DNA from: Acinetobacter kanungonis
GTDB lineage: Bacteria > Pseudomonadota > Gammaproteobacteria > Pseudomonadales > Moraxellaceae
Assembly: GCF_009939195.1 (NCBI RefSeq)
Contig: NZ_JAACKC010000004.1
Span: 62,001 to 126,000, forward strand
DNA length: 64,000 nt
Direction of reading: 5' to 3'
Of the stretch, positions 18,569-29,198 are shown piece after piece. How positions within the stretch are numbered: position 1 is the first letter of the stretch; each line of letters starts with the position of its first letter. Made by a program: the position numbers and the translations under genes. The notes below the pieces were generated by a model. That model ran no database searches, was not told where the DNA came from, and saw nothing but the letters and a program-made list of their open reading frames with translations.

Positions 18569-19944
18569 TATTGAGCGCCTCGCACAGCAACAAGCGCTTC
18601 TGCAATTGCTTTCTTAAAGCGAGCAACCACTTCCACACATTCATCTTGAGTGATGATTAATGGGCAAAGTAAACGAATCACCGTACCGTTACGACCACCT
18701 TTTTCTAACAATAATTTGTTATCAAAACATGCCGCTTGGATCGCTGCAGCCAATTGACCATCAGCAGGTAAAGAACCCATGTGATCTGCTGGTTTACGCT
18801 CATCAACGATTTCTACGCCGATCATTAAGCCACGACCACGAACGTTACCGATACATGGGAATTCTTGCGCTAATTTTTTAAATTCAGCTTGTAAGAAATC
18901 ACCACGCTCTTGCGCATTTTGTGCCAAGTTCTGTTCAGTAATGGTTTTTAATACCACTAGACCAGTACCCATTGCCAATTGGTTACCACGGAAAGTACCC
19001 GTGTGACCTGCTGGCTGCCATGCATCAAACTTACGTTTAATACCCAATACAGCAAGTGGTAAGCCACCACCAACTGCTTTAGACATTACGACAACATCTG
19101 GCTCGATACCCGCATGTTCAAAGGCAAACATTTTACCTGAACGTGCAAAGCCCGCTTGAACTTCGTCAAGAATTAACACGATGTTGTGCTTTTCAGTCAC
19201 TTCACGGATTTTCTTCAACCATTTGGTTGGAGCAGTCACGACACCACCTTCACCTTGAATTGCTTCAAGAATCACCGCAGCAGGCTTCGTTACACCGCTT
19301 TCAACATCTTCAATGAAGTTTTCGAAGAAATACGTTAACGCGTCAACACCTGCTTCACCACCTAGACCAAGTGGGCAACGGTATTCATGCGGATACGGCA
19401 TGAACTGTACGCCTGGCATTAAACTGTTCACCGCGTTTTTAGCAGACAAGTTACCTGTCATTGCTAAAGAACCGTGAGTCATACCATGATAACCACCAGA
19501 GAAGCTGATCACTGAGCTACGACCTGTATATGTCTTCGCCAATTTAATCGCCGCTTCAGTTGCATCTGCACCAGATGGACCACAGAACTGTAAGCAGTAC
19601 TCTTCTTTTCCACCTGGAAGATACGAAAGCAACGCTTCCGTGAAAGCATCTTTCAACGGTGTAGTTAAATCTAAAGTATGTAATGGAATACCACTAGTAA
19701 GTGTATCTTGAATACTTTGAACGACCGCAGGATGATTATGGCCCAATGCCAATGTTCCTGCCCCAGCTAAACAATCAAGGTACTCTGTACCTTCAACATC
19801 GGTAACCCAACAACCTAATGCTTTGGCTATCGCTAACGGTAATTTACGTGGATAGCTACGAACATTGGATTCCATCTGACTTTGGCGAGTCAAATAGTAT
19901 TCGTTAGTAGAATTAGTGGCAGGGTTTACAGAAGAAACGCTCAT
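18568..19944 (-). CDS. dat: L-2,4-diaminobutyrate:2-oxoglutarate 4-aminotransferase
   Basis: A 458-residue class III PLP aminotransferase making L-2,4-diaminobutyrate from aspartate semialdehyde with glutamate as amino donor. [17 protein letters not shown] (about 245-262) contains the cofactor Asp. The PLP lysine is in [15 protein letters not shown] (about Lys288). [15 protein letters not shown] near the start is typical of the DABA aminotransferase group. It is the first gene of dat-ddc. The 470-base region upstream (19945-20417) carries its promoter and that of the divergent SIMPL gene; nothing else is recognisable there. Confidence 0.94.
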   Translation of the reverse strand: MSVSSVNPATNSTNEYYLTRQSQMESNVRSYPRKLPLAIAKALGCWVTDVEGTEYLDCLAGAGTLALGHNHPAVVQSIQDTLTSGIPLHTLDLTTPLKDAFTEALLSYLPGGKEEYCLQFCGPSGADATEAAIKLAKTYTGRSSVISFSGGYHGMTHGSLAMTGNLSAKNAVNSLMPGVQFMPYPHEYRCPLGLGGEAGVDALTYFFENFIEDVESGVTKPAAVILEAIQGEGGVVTAPTKWLKKIREVTEKHNIVLILDEVQAGFARSGKMFAFEHAGIEPDVVVMSKAVGGGLPLAVLGIKRKFDAWQPAGHTGTFRGNQLAMGTGLVVLKTITEQNLAQNAQERGDFLQAEFKKLAQEFPCIGNVRGRGLMIGVEIVDERKPADHMGSLPADGQLAAAIQAACFDNKLLLEKGGRNGTVIRLLCPLIITQDECVEVVARFKKAIAEALVAVRGAQ

Positions 19945-20417
19945 ATCGAATTACCATCTCTGATATGGGTTGAAAGAAATAAGTCTGGTGACTTGCGGTC
20001 CTTTGACTCGGTGCTTTATAGAATCTAGTTAGACAGTATGTATCTATTTAAGAACTAGGAGCGGCATGATACCGAATTTTTCAGGAAAATAAACAACTTT
20101 TAGCAAATTTCCGCCCTAATTTTATCGAAAAAAAATCTACTGTTAACTTGTTCATCAATTATCATCTTACATTGTGACAAGCGAAAGAAAATATGATTTT
20201 TTTAACTTTTTTTAGATTTCCTGTATCCCCTCGCGCCCCAGTCAATCATTTTAAAATTAACTTACTGATTTAATGAATTTTAATTTAATTATGTCTGATG
20301 CAGTTTCAGGCTTAAAAATTACAAACTCACCACAATTTCTGCAAAAGTTTCACATGAAGCCCCTTTACCATAAGCAGAATTAAATTAATTTGAAAATTCA
20401 AATAAAGGTTACTTCTT

Positions 20418-21122
20418 ATGCGTCATTTTGTCCTTTCTTCCCTGCTTTTAAGTGGCTTATTCAGCGGCAACGTTTTTGCACAGCAAACCGAAGCTTTAAA
20501 CTACAATTTAGTGAACGTTCAAGCGGAAGCAACACGTCAGGTTTCCAATGATGAAATGCATGCCGTTCTTTATATTGAAAAGAGCAATAAACAACCTTCT
20601 GAACTGGCGAGCCAAATGACTCAACTGATGAATCAGGCACTTGCCACTTCACGTAAATACCTAAATGTCAAAGTGGAAACAGGTTCACAAAGCACTTACC
20701 CCATTTATGACAATGACAGCCGTAAATTGAAAGAATGGCGTGGACGTGCAGAAATTCAAATTGAAAGTACCGACTTTAAAGCGGCAAGCCAGCTCATCAG
20801 TGAATTGCAACAGAATTTCCAAACTCAATCCATCAACTTCACTGTTTCTGATGCGCAACGTAAAAAAGTTGAAAATGAGCTTATGATTGAAGCTTCTAAA
20901 AACTTCCAACAACGCGCACAGTTGCTCAGCCAGTCTTGGAATAAATCTGGATATAACCTCGTCAACCTTAACCTCAACACCAGTAACTTTTATCCTCAAC
21001 CTGTAATGATGCGTGGCGCTATGGCGAAATTTGCCGATGTTGAGGCTGCGCCAGTTCCTGATGTTGCTGCTGGCGAATCTAAAATTACCGTGAATGCGAA
21101 CGGAACTGTACAGTTTAAATAA
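20418..21122 (+). CDS. SIMPL-domain (DUF541, YggE-like) periplasmic protein
   Basis: A 234-residue protein with a signal peptide (cleavage probably after VFA at about residue 21) and a SIMPL domain over residues 30-230. The family features are visible: VQAEATRQVSNDEMHAVLYIE near residue 34, the late ARRA-like helix (ASKNFQQRAQLLSQSWN) and the C-terminal ITVNANGTVQFK strand. YggE is linked to oxidative stress tolerance in E. coli; the molecular activity is unknown. AAAGG precedes the ATG. It stands alone, with a terminator directly behind it. Confidence 0.85.
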   Translation: MRHFVLSSLLLSGLFSGNVFAQQTEALNYNLVNVQAEATRQVSNDEMHAVLYIEKSNKQPSELASQMTQLMNQALATSRKYLNVKVETGSQSTYPIYDNDSRKLKEWRGRAEIQIESTDFKAASQLISELQQNFQTQSINFTVSDAQRKKVENELMIEASKNFQQRAQLLSQSWNKSGYNLVNLNLNTSNFYPQPVMMRGAMAKFADVEAAPVPDVAAGESKITVNANGTVQFK

Positions 21123-21140
21123 TTTGTAGTAGTAAGCATT

Positions 21141-21167
21141 AAAACCGTGTTCTAAGCACGGTTTTTT
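21141..21167 (+). terminator. Rho-independent terminator after the SIMPL gene
   Basis: AAAACCGTG, 7-base loop, CACGGTTTT, then further T. It separates the SIMPL gene from the Fur-boxed receptor gene. Confidence 0.88.
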
Positions 21168-21236
21168 AATTTCTATTTTGATTTAGGTCATATTTAAGAT
21201 CGAAATATTATAATAATATTAAAAAATCATGGTAAT

Positions 21237-21257
21237 TAATGATAACCATTATTATTC
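21237..21257 (+). promoter_or_regulatory. Fur box upstream of the TonB receptor
   Basis: The core TGATAACCATTATTA (21240-21254) matches 13 of 15 positions of the Fur consensus TGATAATCATTATCA. It lies about 60 bases before the receptor start, within an AT-rich promoter. Iron-dependent repression by Fur is expected. Confidence 0.82.
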
Positions 21258-21311
21258 AACAATACGCATTGACCCGATAAGATACCGCGAAATTCGCAAA
21301 TCTTATTATCC

Positions 21312-23525
21312 ATGTCAAAACACTTGATTCAATCTGGCATTTCCAAGCCCACTAAAATCTCACCATTAACTGTAGCCGTTCAGCTTGCATTAACTTGCCT
21401 TGCTACGCAAACTGCATTCGCAGCAGAGCCTGATAGCAACACGGTCAGCACCCTACAAACCATTACCTTACAAGCTGAAGGCAACTGGTTGGAAAATGCC
21501 AATGTAGAAAAAGTACAAAAACATGCTGGCGCGCGAACTATTGTTGACCGTAACCGCCTTGATGAAGTTGCAGCCACCTCCATCAAAGATGCGCTTAAGC
21601 AAGTTCCTGGGGTACAAGTCCAAGAAAACAATGGTACTGGCGGCAGTGATGTATCACTGAATATTGGTGTGCGTGGTTTAAATTCACGCCTTTCTCCACG
21701 TTCAACCGTATTACTGGATGGCGTACCGTTATCCGTAGCACCTTATGGTCAGCCGCAACTTTCACTTGCCCCAGTTTCATTGGGTAATATCGAATCTGTT
21801 GACGTGGTCCGTGGTGCGGGTTCTGTACGCTTTGGTCCACAAAACGTGGGCGGGATTATCAACTTTGCAACACGTGCTATTCCGAAAGATTTTGCAGGCA
21901 ATGTCAGCTTAACCACGGAATATGCTTCAGGCACAGATCAAACCAAACTCAGCCCGAGTTTGTTTGTCGGTGGCACCTTAGATAATGGCTTAGGTCTTGC
22001 CCTGCTGTATTCAGGAACTAAAGGCAATGGCTATCGCGAAGCCAATAACCAAACTGACATTGACGATGTCATGTTAAAAACGGCTTATCAATTGACAGAT
22101 GCCGATGCTATTGCCCTAAACCTACATCACTACGAAGGTCGTGGCGAAATGCCTGAGGGATTAACTGCTGCACAATATGCAGAAAACCCTTACCAATCCA
22201 ATCAATCACGCAATTATTTTGCGGGTCGTCGTTCAGATGTATCTTTGCGCTACACCCATCAAGATGAGCAAAATAATTTTGAGTTACTGACCTATTATAT
22301 TGACTCTTTCCGTACCAGTAATTTAGAAACTGACCTGAGTAGCACCACCAAGCGCATGGACATTTCACCTCGTGAATACCAAGTTTTTGCCATTGAGCCA
22401 CGCTTCTCTCGTGCTTACCAACTCGGTAATACCAATAGTGAGTTTACCATTGGTTATCGCTATTTAGAAGAAGACAGCTCTGAATATGCAGGTCGATCTT
22501 CTAACTATGCTTCAACTGCAGCGGTTTCTGAAATTAAAGCACGTTCATCAAGTGAAGGCGGCACCAAAGCTCATGCTATTTATGCCGACAACCGTTTCGA
22601 TTTAGGTAGTTGGGTGATTACGCCTGGGCTACGTTTCGAATCCATCGAAACGTACAATAACTTTACTGCCTACAACCAAGGCGTGTACGTCAATACCGTT
22701 TCTCCTAAAATTGATTCTGATGAGTTTTTACCAAGCTTATCGATACTTTATAAAGCCACAGACAACTGGAATATTTTTGCCAATGCGGGCGTTTCTTTTG
22801 GTCCACAGCAATACAACCAATTGGCTCGCTTTGAAAATGGCGTAGCAGTAAGTACAACGGATGGTTTACATCCTGAAAAGTCAAACAACTATGAAATCGG
22901 CACCAAATATCTAGGCAATGGTTTAAATGCTGAATTAACGACATTCTATTTAGATTTCGATAAAGAACTTAGCTTAGTACCAGGCACTCAAAATAACAAT
23001 ATTTGGACAGACTTAGGTGCAACCAGTCATAAGGGTGTCGAACTAGGTCTGGCATATGACTTTGGTTACCTTATGGACACCCTAGAAGGACTCAAAATCT
23101 ATAGCAACTATACCTTCACCAAAGCTGTCGCTGAAGCGGGAGAACTCAAAGGAAAAGACTTACCTTTCTATTCACGCCATACTGCCAATCTTGGTTTAGG
23201 CTATAAAGTGAATCAATGGACCATCAATGCCGATATGTTTGCACAATCCAAACAACATTCCCCGAATAATCCAGATCAACCTAAAGGTTATTACCAAACA
23301 GAAGAAACTAGTAATGGTATATATGGAGATATTCCAGGTTACTCAACATTTGCAGTGCGTACAGCCTATGACTTTGGCGAGCAATTCCATGGTTTAAAAA
23401 TTGGCGGTGGTATCAAGAATGTATTTGATAAGCAATATTTCACTCGTTCTACCGATCCAGCAACTGCTGGCAAATATGTTGGTCAACCACGTACCTTCTA
23501 CGTACAAACCTCGTTTGATTTCTAA
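21312..23525 (+). CDS. TonB-dependent receptor, FecA-like (ferric citrate type)
   Basis: A 737-residue outer-membrane iron-complex receptor. It has a signal peptide ending near AFA (about residue 37), then a short segment with a possible TonB box (TLQTITLQAEG). A plug domain follows (about 70-195: GVRGLNSRLSPRSTVLLDGVPL, SVDVVRGAGSVRFGP), then a 22-strand barrel ending in Phe (FYVQTSFDF). Many stretches resemble E. coli FecA: VPLSVAPYGQPQLSLAP, VGGIINFATRAIP, FDKQYFTRS and GQPRTFYVQ. It lacks the N-terminal signalling domain of FecA, and no fecIR lies nearby. Control is therefore probably by Fur alone. Ferric citrate is the likely but unproven ligand. Confidence 0.87.
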   Translation: MSKHLIQSGISKPTKISPLTVAVQLALTCLATQTAFAAEPDSNTVSTLQTITLQAEGNWLENANVEKVQKHAGARTIVDRNRLDEVAATSIKDALKQVPGVQVQENNGTGGSDVSLNIGVRGLNSRLSPRSTVLLDGVPLSVAPYGQPQLSLAPVSLGNIESVDVVRGAGSVRFGPQNVGGIINFATRAIPKDFAGNVSLTTEYASGTDQTKLSPSLFVGGTLDNGLGLALLYSGTKGNGYREANNQTDIDDVMLKTAYQLTDADAIALNLHHYEGRGEMPEGLTAAQYAENPYQSNQSRNYFAGRRSDVSLRYTHQDEQNNFELLTYYIDSFRTSNLETDLSSTTKRMDISPREYQVFAIEPRFSRAYQLGNTNSEFTIGYRYLEEDSSEYAGRSSNYASTAAVSEIKARSSSEGGTKAHAIYADNRFDLGSWVITPGLRFESIETYNNFTAYNQGVYVNTVSPKIDSDEFLPSLSILYKATDNWNIFANAGVSFGPQQYNQLARFENGVAVSTTDGLHPEKSNNYEIGTKYLGNGLNAELTTFYLDFDKELSLVPGTQNNNIWTDLGATSHKGVELGLAYDFGYLMDTLEGLKIYSNYTFTKAVAEAGELKGKDLPFYSRHTANLGLGYKVNQWTINADMFAQSKQHSPNNPDQPKGYYQTEETSNGIYGDIPGYSTFAVRTAYDFGEQFHGLKIGGGIKNVFDKQYFTRSTDPATAGKYVGQPRTFYVQTSFDF

Positions 23526-23562
23526 GATGAATATCGTGTAAATCACGCTTCACTCTAGACTT

Positions 23563-23594
23563 AAAAAAAGACTACAATTCCGTAGTCTTTTTTT
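23563..23594 (+). terminator. Rho-independent terminator after the receptor gene
   Basis: Seven A, GACTAC, loop AATTCC, GTAGTC, seven T. The stem can extend through the A/T tracts and end transcription in either direction. Confidence 0.9.
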
Positions 23595-23654
23595 ATTTCA
23601 ACCAGATGACAGAATTATTACACTCTATGCACTTTGTATACATAAACCGCCTTC

Positions 23655-24251
23655 ATGTCTCTTTCTGAATTCAATCTCACCCTTTTTTCTTTGATCAATG
23701 CTTCTCCTGATGCCAGTAACAGCACCATTCACTTTGCGATTTTTATTGCCAATGATTTGCTGTATTGCATGATTGCAGTTTTTGCATGGTTCTGGCTGCG
23801 TGGTAACTATGAAATTAAAAAACAAATCTTAAAGGCATTCATCTTTACCAGCATTGCCCTTTTGATTAGTCAGTGTATTTCCCATATTTTTTATCACCCA
23901 CGTCCATTTGTCATGGAGATTGGTCGAACACTGATTGAGCATGCACCCAATGGCTCATTCCCCAGCGACCACATGCTGATCTTTAGCAGCATCGCCTTTT
24001 CATACTTTTTCTCAACACAACGCAAACTTGGTATTTTAATGCTCATGATGGCTTGGCTGGTGGCATGGTCACGCATTTATGTTGGGGTACACTTCCCCTT
24101 AGATATGCTTGGCGCATTTATGATTGCCTGTGCGCTCAATTTATTCGGGCTCACCGTCTGGAACCATTACAAAGAGAAACTGATGCAATGGGTGCTGACC
24201 ATTCACTTCTATCTATTTAAGCCTTTAATTCAACGAGGCTATATTAAGTAG
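23655..24251 (+). CDS. PAP2-family phosphatase, probable undecaprenyl-diphosphatase
   Basis: A 198-residue membrane protein of the PAP2 (type 2 phosphatidic acid phosphatase) superfamily. All three signature motifs are present: HPRPF at 81-85, PSDH at 103-106 and SRIYVGVHFPLD at 139-150 with catalytic His146 and Asp150. The size and the SFPSDH motif fit BcrC/YbjG-type undecaprenyl-pyrophosphate phosphatases, which recycle the lipid carrier of cell-wall synthesis. A role in lipid A or other lipid dephosphorylation cannot be excluded. The gene stands alone. Confidence 0.85.
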   Translation: MSLSEFNLTLFSLINASPDASNSTIHFAIFIANDLLYCMIAVFAWFWLRGNYEIKKQILKAFIFTSIALLISQCISHIFYHPRPFVMEIGRTLIEHAPNGSFPSDHMLIFSSIAFSYFFSTQRKLGILMLMMAWLVAWSRIYVGVHFPLDMLGAFMIACALNLFGLTVWNHYKEKLMQWVLTIHFYLFKPLIQRGYIK

Positions 24252-24264
24252 TTCATTCCATAAT

Positions 24265-24296
24265 AAAAAATCCCGCTTTAAAGCGGGATTTTTTTA
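24265..24296. terminator. Bidirectional terminator between the PAP2 gene and proB
   Basis: AATCCCGCTTT / AAAGCGGGATT, a perfect inverted repeat flanked by A and T tracts, serving two convergent genes. Confidence 0.93.
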
Positions 24297-24305
24297 TGCA
24301 GCAAT

Positions 24306-25439
24306 TTAGTAAATCGCCATGTTGTTGCGATGAATCATTTCTAGTGAACGTGCTTCACCCAAAACTTGGTAAACCTTATCCGAAGATAAGCCTTTCACCA
24401 ATTCGGCTGAACGTGAACTGAAATTCACACGCCCGACTGCAACACGATAACCTGTTGGGTCAACGCATTCCACCACATCACCACGATCAAAATGACCTTC
24501 AACCGCTTTGACACCCACAGGTAACAAACTACGGTGATTGTCTTTAATGGCTTTGACTGCACCATCGTCCAGAACCAAACGACCCGCGGTTTGCAAATGT
24601 GCCGCCAACCATTGCTGATGTGCAGTAATGCGATCATTGTCAGTAATAAACAATGTCCCGAGCATTTCACCCGCCATTAAGCGTGCAAGCACATGATCAC
24701 TTTCACCACTGGCAATCAAGGTTGGACAGCCCGACTTAGCAGCTAAACGTGCAGCACGGACTTTGGTCAACATACCACCACGACCAAACTTGCCACCACC
24801 ACCAGCCATATCAAACAGGCTCTCATCCAAAGCTCGCACGGTATGGAACAGTTTTGCATCAGGATTCGAACGTGGATCAGAATCAAACATGCCTTGCTGA
24901 TCTGTCAAAATGATCAACAAATCTGCCTGCACCTGACCTGCAACCATTGCTGCCAGTGTGTCATTGTCACCAAAACGAATTTCATCGGTAGAAACCGTAT
25001 CATTCTCATTAATGACTGGAATGACATGCCAATCGATTAAATTTTGCAACGCATCACACGAGTTTAAATAACGACGACGATCTGCAAGATCGTCATGCGT
25101 TAATAAAACCTGTGCAGTTTGAATGTTGTGTTGCTCTAAGACACTTGACCATGTATGGATAAGACCCATTTGACCAATGGCAGCACATGCCTGAAGACTG
25201 GGTAGATCGGTGGGTCGATGCTCTAGCTTCATACGAACCATACCTTCAGCCACAGCACCAGACGAAACAAGGATAATTTCATGCCCTGCTTTGTGTAGAT
25301 CCGCGATTTGTTTCGCCCAATGCGAAATTGCCTCTAAATCTAAACCTTGCCCATTTGCTGTGAGTAAAGATGATCCGATTTTAACAACGATACGTTTTAA
25401 AGCCTTGAGCTGACGTTGCCCATCTACCACTTCTATCAT
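24306..25439 (-). CDS. proB: Glutamate 5-kinase
   Basis: A 377-residue enzyme for the first step of proline synthesis, phosphorylating L-glutamate on its gamma-carboxyl group. The amino acid kinase domain (about 15-260) shows [27 protein letters not shown] with FGDNDTLAA, and [12 protein letters not shown]-terminal PUA domain follows (about 285-365, [19 protein letters not shown]). Proline feedback inhibition acts on this enzyme in other bacteria. It starts 33 bases after obg on the same strand and is probably co-transcribed; proA is not nearby. Confidence 0.97.
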   Translation of the reverse strand: MIEVVDGQRQLKALKRIVVKIGSSLLTANGQGLDLEAISHWAKQIADLHKAGHEIILVSSGAVAEGMVRMKLEHRPTDLPSLQACAAIGQMGLIHTWSSVLEQHNIQTAQVLLTHDDLADRRRYLNSCDALQNLIDWHVIPVINENDTVSTDEIRFGDNDTLAAMVAGQVQADLLIILTDQQGMFDSDPRSNPDAKLFHTVRALDESLFDMAGGGGKFGRGGMLTKVRAARLAAKSGCPTLIASGESDHVLARLMAGEMLGTLFITDNDRITAHQQWLAAHLQTAGRLVLDDGAVKAIKDNHRSLLPVGVKAVEGHFDRGDVVECVDPTGYRVAVGRVNFSSRSAELVKGLSSDKVYQVLGEARSLEMIHRNNMAIY

Positions 25440-25472
25440 CTTGTCCTCAGTTACATGTTGTTCGCTCAGGAA

Positions 25473-26702
<1,230 letters not shown>

Positions 26703-26951
26703 CTAAAATCTTTAAAACCGCTTATTCTGCCACATTTTAAAGCATTTCTCGAATAGAATTATTCAACTAAATATTAAAATTGCTCATTATTGTTCTGTAT
26801 CATCCTATTTTTATTGTTGTTTTAGCTTTTTTATAGCTTCATATTATTTGAGAGGATAAATCAAAGTGAATCCTTCCGCATTTTAAGTCACGTTCCGAGT
26901 ACGCAGCTACTGGTAGGGAATTCAATATAAGAATGCTACTGATCTAATAAT

Positions 26952-27326
26952 TTAAAGATTGATCTTCGGCTTGTTCGCCAAAATTTCAGGAATATTTCTT
27001 TCAATCCAAGAAATAAGCTCATTTACCTTGGTTGCCGCCTGTGAACCCAAAATTGTCAGTTGATATTCCACTTTCGGTGGCACAATTGGATAAACTGTAC
27101 GTAGCACCAAACCATCTTGCTCCATGGTTTTCAGGGTTTGTGACAACATTTTTTCACTAATCCCTTCAATTTTCACTTTTAGTTCACTAAAGCGGTGTAC
27201 GCCTTCACTTAAGCAATGCAGTACCAATAGCGACCACTTACTGGACAGATGTTCAAGGATTTCGCGAGAAGGACAAGCTGTCGATAAAACTTGCCCCAAT
27301 AAATGACTTGTTGCATATGTACTCAT
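26952..27326 (-). CDS. HxlR-family transcriptional regulator
   Basis: A 124-residue winged-helix protein with the HxlR signature: SKWSLLVLHCLSEGVHRFSELKV around residues 29-51, then GISEKMLSQTLKTMEQDGLVLRTVYP and the wing PKVEYQLTILG. A cysteine at residue 18 (TACPSR) is at the position used for redox or electrophile sensing in some members (for example QorR, HypR). That is a suggestion only. No target is obvious: the upstream region 26757-26951 side belongs to obg's promoter, and 27327-27490 holds no gene. Confidence 0.85.
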   Translation of the reverse strand: MSTYATSHLLGQVLSTACPSREILEHLSSKWSLLVLHCLSEGVHRFSELKVKIEGISEKMLSQTLKTMEQDGLVLRTVYPIVPPKVEYQLTILGSQAATKVNELISWIERNIPEILANKPKINL

Positions 27327-27490
27327 AAACTCCCCCTGCTCAGATGCTGCTTACTTTTCTTATCTGTACTTTCATTCGGTAAGCTATCAGATTAATCTTT
27401 AACCATCAAGAAACTGATTCATTCTTTCCTAACCTGCTAAGTCCTCAATTTCAGTACGTTCAATTCAGCATTAAATAAACAATGTTTTAC

Positions 27491-28165
27491 TTAGGGATGA
27501 ATATTGCTTACTGGTAAATGCATGTTCATCTGTAAATTTGCAGATGTTTGACGTATAGCATTCATCATCGTGGCATCGAAACTGGCAATGCGCTCCATTT
27601 TCATCGGATCATTCAAATTTAACTGGGGTGCAAAATGATGCACTACATGCAAGCCAACATGTTCATCAAATTCGAAGTGGACAGGTCCATTGAATAGAAT
27701 CTTCACAGGAATGGTGTATGCACGTTTAAGCTGAAACGGCACATCTAACTGAACAGGAATCTCGAGCTTTAAAGGAAACTTGGGCAATAATTGATTCTGA
27801 TAAATCAAATCAGTTGTGGTTTCGACAGGCATCAATTGATCAATCTGGATCATGGTTTGATAGTCAATATTTACTGTAATGGGCGTTTCAACTTCAAACT
27901 GCAAATCTGCAAGATATTTTCCTTGTAAAGGCAGATTCAACTGACGATCAATATCGATTTGCGTGTTCAGCTTGCCTTTTGAATGAATATCTAAATAGTT
28001 ACCCACATGAATTTTGGTTGCTAAAGCATCTGGCAACAGGATTTCAGAATGCTGTGCCGAAATTTGCATAGATGCGATTACATTGAGATAGAGCCAGAAT
28101 GAAATCGCAATCGCGAGAACCAATCCCACAAAACTGACCAATAAAAATCGATAGGAAGAAAACAT
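27491..28165 (-). CDS. Membrane-anchored beta-rich repeat protein, second of a pair (unknown)
   Basis: A 224-residue protein with one N-terminal membrane helix (about residues 7-31). A periplasmic domain follows with short alternating hydrophobic strands and recurring Leu/Ile/Val-Pro turns (LNLPLQGKY, VETPITVNI, LPKFPLKLEIPVQLDVPFQL, YTIPVKILFNGPV). The last 50 residues become Met/Asn-rich and helical. It is homologous to its upstream neighbour: TKIHVGNYLDIHSKGKLNTQ here aligns with AKVKIHDALDVGVSGRIHAE there. Translation looks coupled: AGGAGGGTGAGTAG precedes the ATG and overlaps the neighbour's stop, 12 bases away. I do not recognise the family; function unknown. Confidence 0.7.
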   Translation of the reverse strand: MFSSYRFLLVSFVGLVLAIAISFWLYLNVIASMQISAQHSEILLPDALATKIHVGNYLDIHSKGKLNTQIDIDRQLNLPLQGKYLADLQFEVETPITVNIDYQTMIQIDQLMPVETTTDLIYQNQLLPKFPLKLEIPVQLDVPFQLKRAYTIPVKILFNGPVHFEFDEHVGLHVVHHFAPQLNLNDPMKMERIASFDATMMNAIRQTSANLQMNMHLPVSNIHP

Positions 28166-28177
28166 CTACTCACCCTC

Positions 28178-28897
28178 CTATTCCGCTCGAACCAATTGCG
28201 GTTGTTCAAACTGTGGCGATGAGAGCTTTAAGGTATTCAAAGGTACTTTTAATTCCCCTCTCTGAATTTTGACTGGCAAGGTATTTTGTACATCGACTGT
28301 GGCTTTTAAAGCCGTCTTGATCGGAACATTTAACTGACCTTGCACAGGGATCTCGGTCTTTAATATCGCATGCAAAGGTATATGCAAATTTTCTTTAAGG
28401 ACTGTTTTAACAGGAGCATCAAATTTCAGGTGTACATTCTGCTCCAAGGGCACATTAATATGAATCGGTACATCAAGATTGATAGGTATCGAGCCTTTGA
28501 GCGGCAAACTGATATTTTTGCCCATCACCACAACATTCACGCGTGTATCAATGGGCAAGTTTTGCTGTACCTTCAAGGTTTCCTGTACAGGAATGGTGGT
28601 CTTAATCGGGACTTGATTATCAAAATACACACGGGGAGTCAGCGTTTGAGCAAGAGGAATCTCTAACTGTTCTTGAATGGGAATTTCAGCATGAATTCGT
28701 CCTGAAACACCAACATCCAAGGCATCGTGTATTTTAACCTTTGCCTGCAACGGCTCTTGCAAATCAATATTCACCGCCTGATTATGCAATGGAATATAAA
28801 TATTGAAATGTTGAAAAACCCAAATGGCGAGTAAAACTCCACTCAACGTGGCTAAGCCTAAAAATGCCAAACCAGCAAACACTCTTTTTAATTGCAA
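28178..28897 (-). CDS. Membrane-anchored beta-rich repeat protein, first of a pair (unknown)
   Basis: A 239-residue protein with one N-terminal membrane helix (about 8-32) and a long periplasmic part. That part is made almost entirely of short strands of the type (I/V)P(I/V)x-x-(L/V)-x-(V/I)P: IPIQEQLEIPL, TTIPVQETLKV, GSIPINLDVPIHINVPL and TEIPVQGQLNVPI. It could form an extended beta structure. It starts with TTG, supported by AAGGA eight bases upstream; a GTG five codons later is an alternative. It is paralogous to the following gene and sits 12 bases before it. Function unknown; the layout suggests two subunits of one envelope complex. Confidence 0.7.
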   Translation of the reverse strand: MQLKRVFAGLAFLGLATLSGVLLAIWVFQHFNIYIPLHNQAVNIDLQEPLQAKVKIHDALDVGVSGRIHAEIPIQEQLEIPLAQTLTPRVYFDNQVPIKTTIPVQETLKVQQNLPIDTRVNVVVMGKNISLPLKGSIPINLDVPIHINVPLEQNVHLKFDAPVKTVLKENLHIPLHAILKTEIPVQGQLNVPIKTALKATVDVQNTLPVKIQRGELKVPLNTLKLSSPQFEQPQLVRAE

Positions 28898-29151
28898 TGA
28901 CTTAATCCTTTAAGTTCGTTTTTGATTTACTCAATTCATTTGAGTCATTGTTTTATCTTTAATCTGCATTGACGAGATAGAAATTGCTAAGCCCGTTATG
29001 GGCCAACATCGTTAGATCATTGCACCAGCATAGCGCAATAAATTTAATACTACTAATTTTGTCGGAATTATGACATTGACCCAATTTGAATGTTTGCAGT
29101 TATTTAGGTCAACTAAATAATGAATGTAACAAGCTTAAGAATTTTAAAGAC

Positions 29152-29187
29152 AAAAAAAGAGCTTCATTTCTGAAGCCCTTTTTTCTT
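29152..29187 (-). terminator. Rho-independent terminator after the GAPDH gene
   Basis: Minus strand: GGGCTTCA, tetraloop GAAA, TGAAGCTC, then seven T. It lies directly after the GAPDH stop. The region between it and 28897 (about 250 bases) holds no gene I can support. Confidence 0.9.
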
Positions 29188-29198
29188 AACTGAACAAA

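Noticed and set aside
26757..26951. Possible small RNA or peptide gene upstream of obg
   Set aside because: No promoter-terminator pair and only a six-codon GTG frame were seen.
28980..29060. Possible REP-like element (GCCC...GGGC) between the repeat-protein gene and the GAPDH terminator
   Set aside because: Only a 4-bp stem and no second copy seen in the window.
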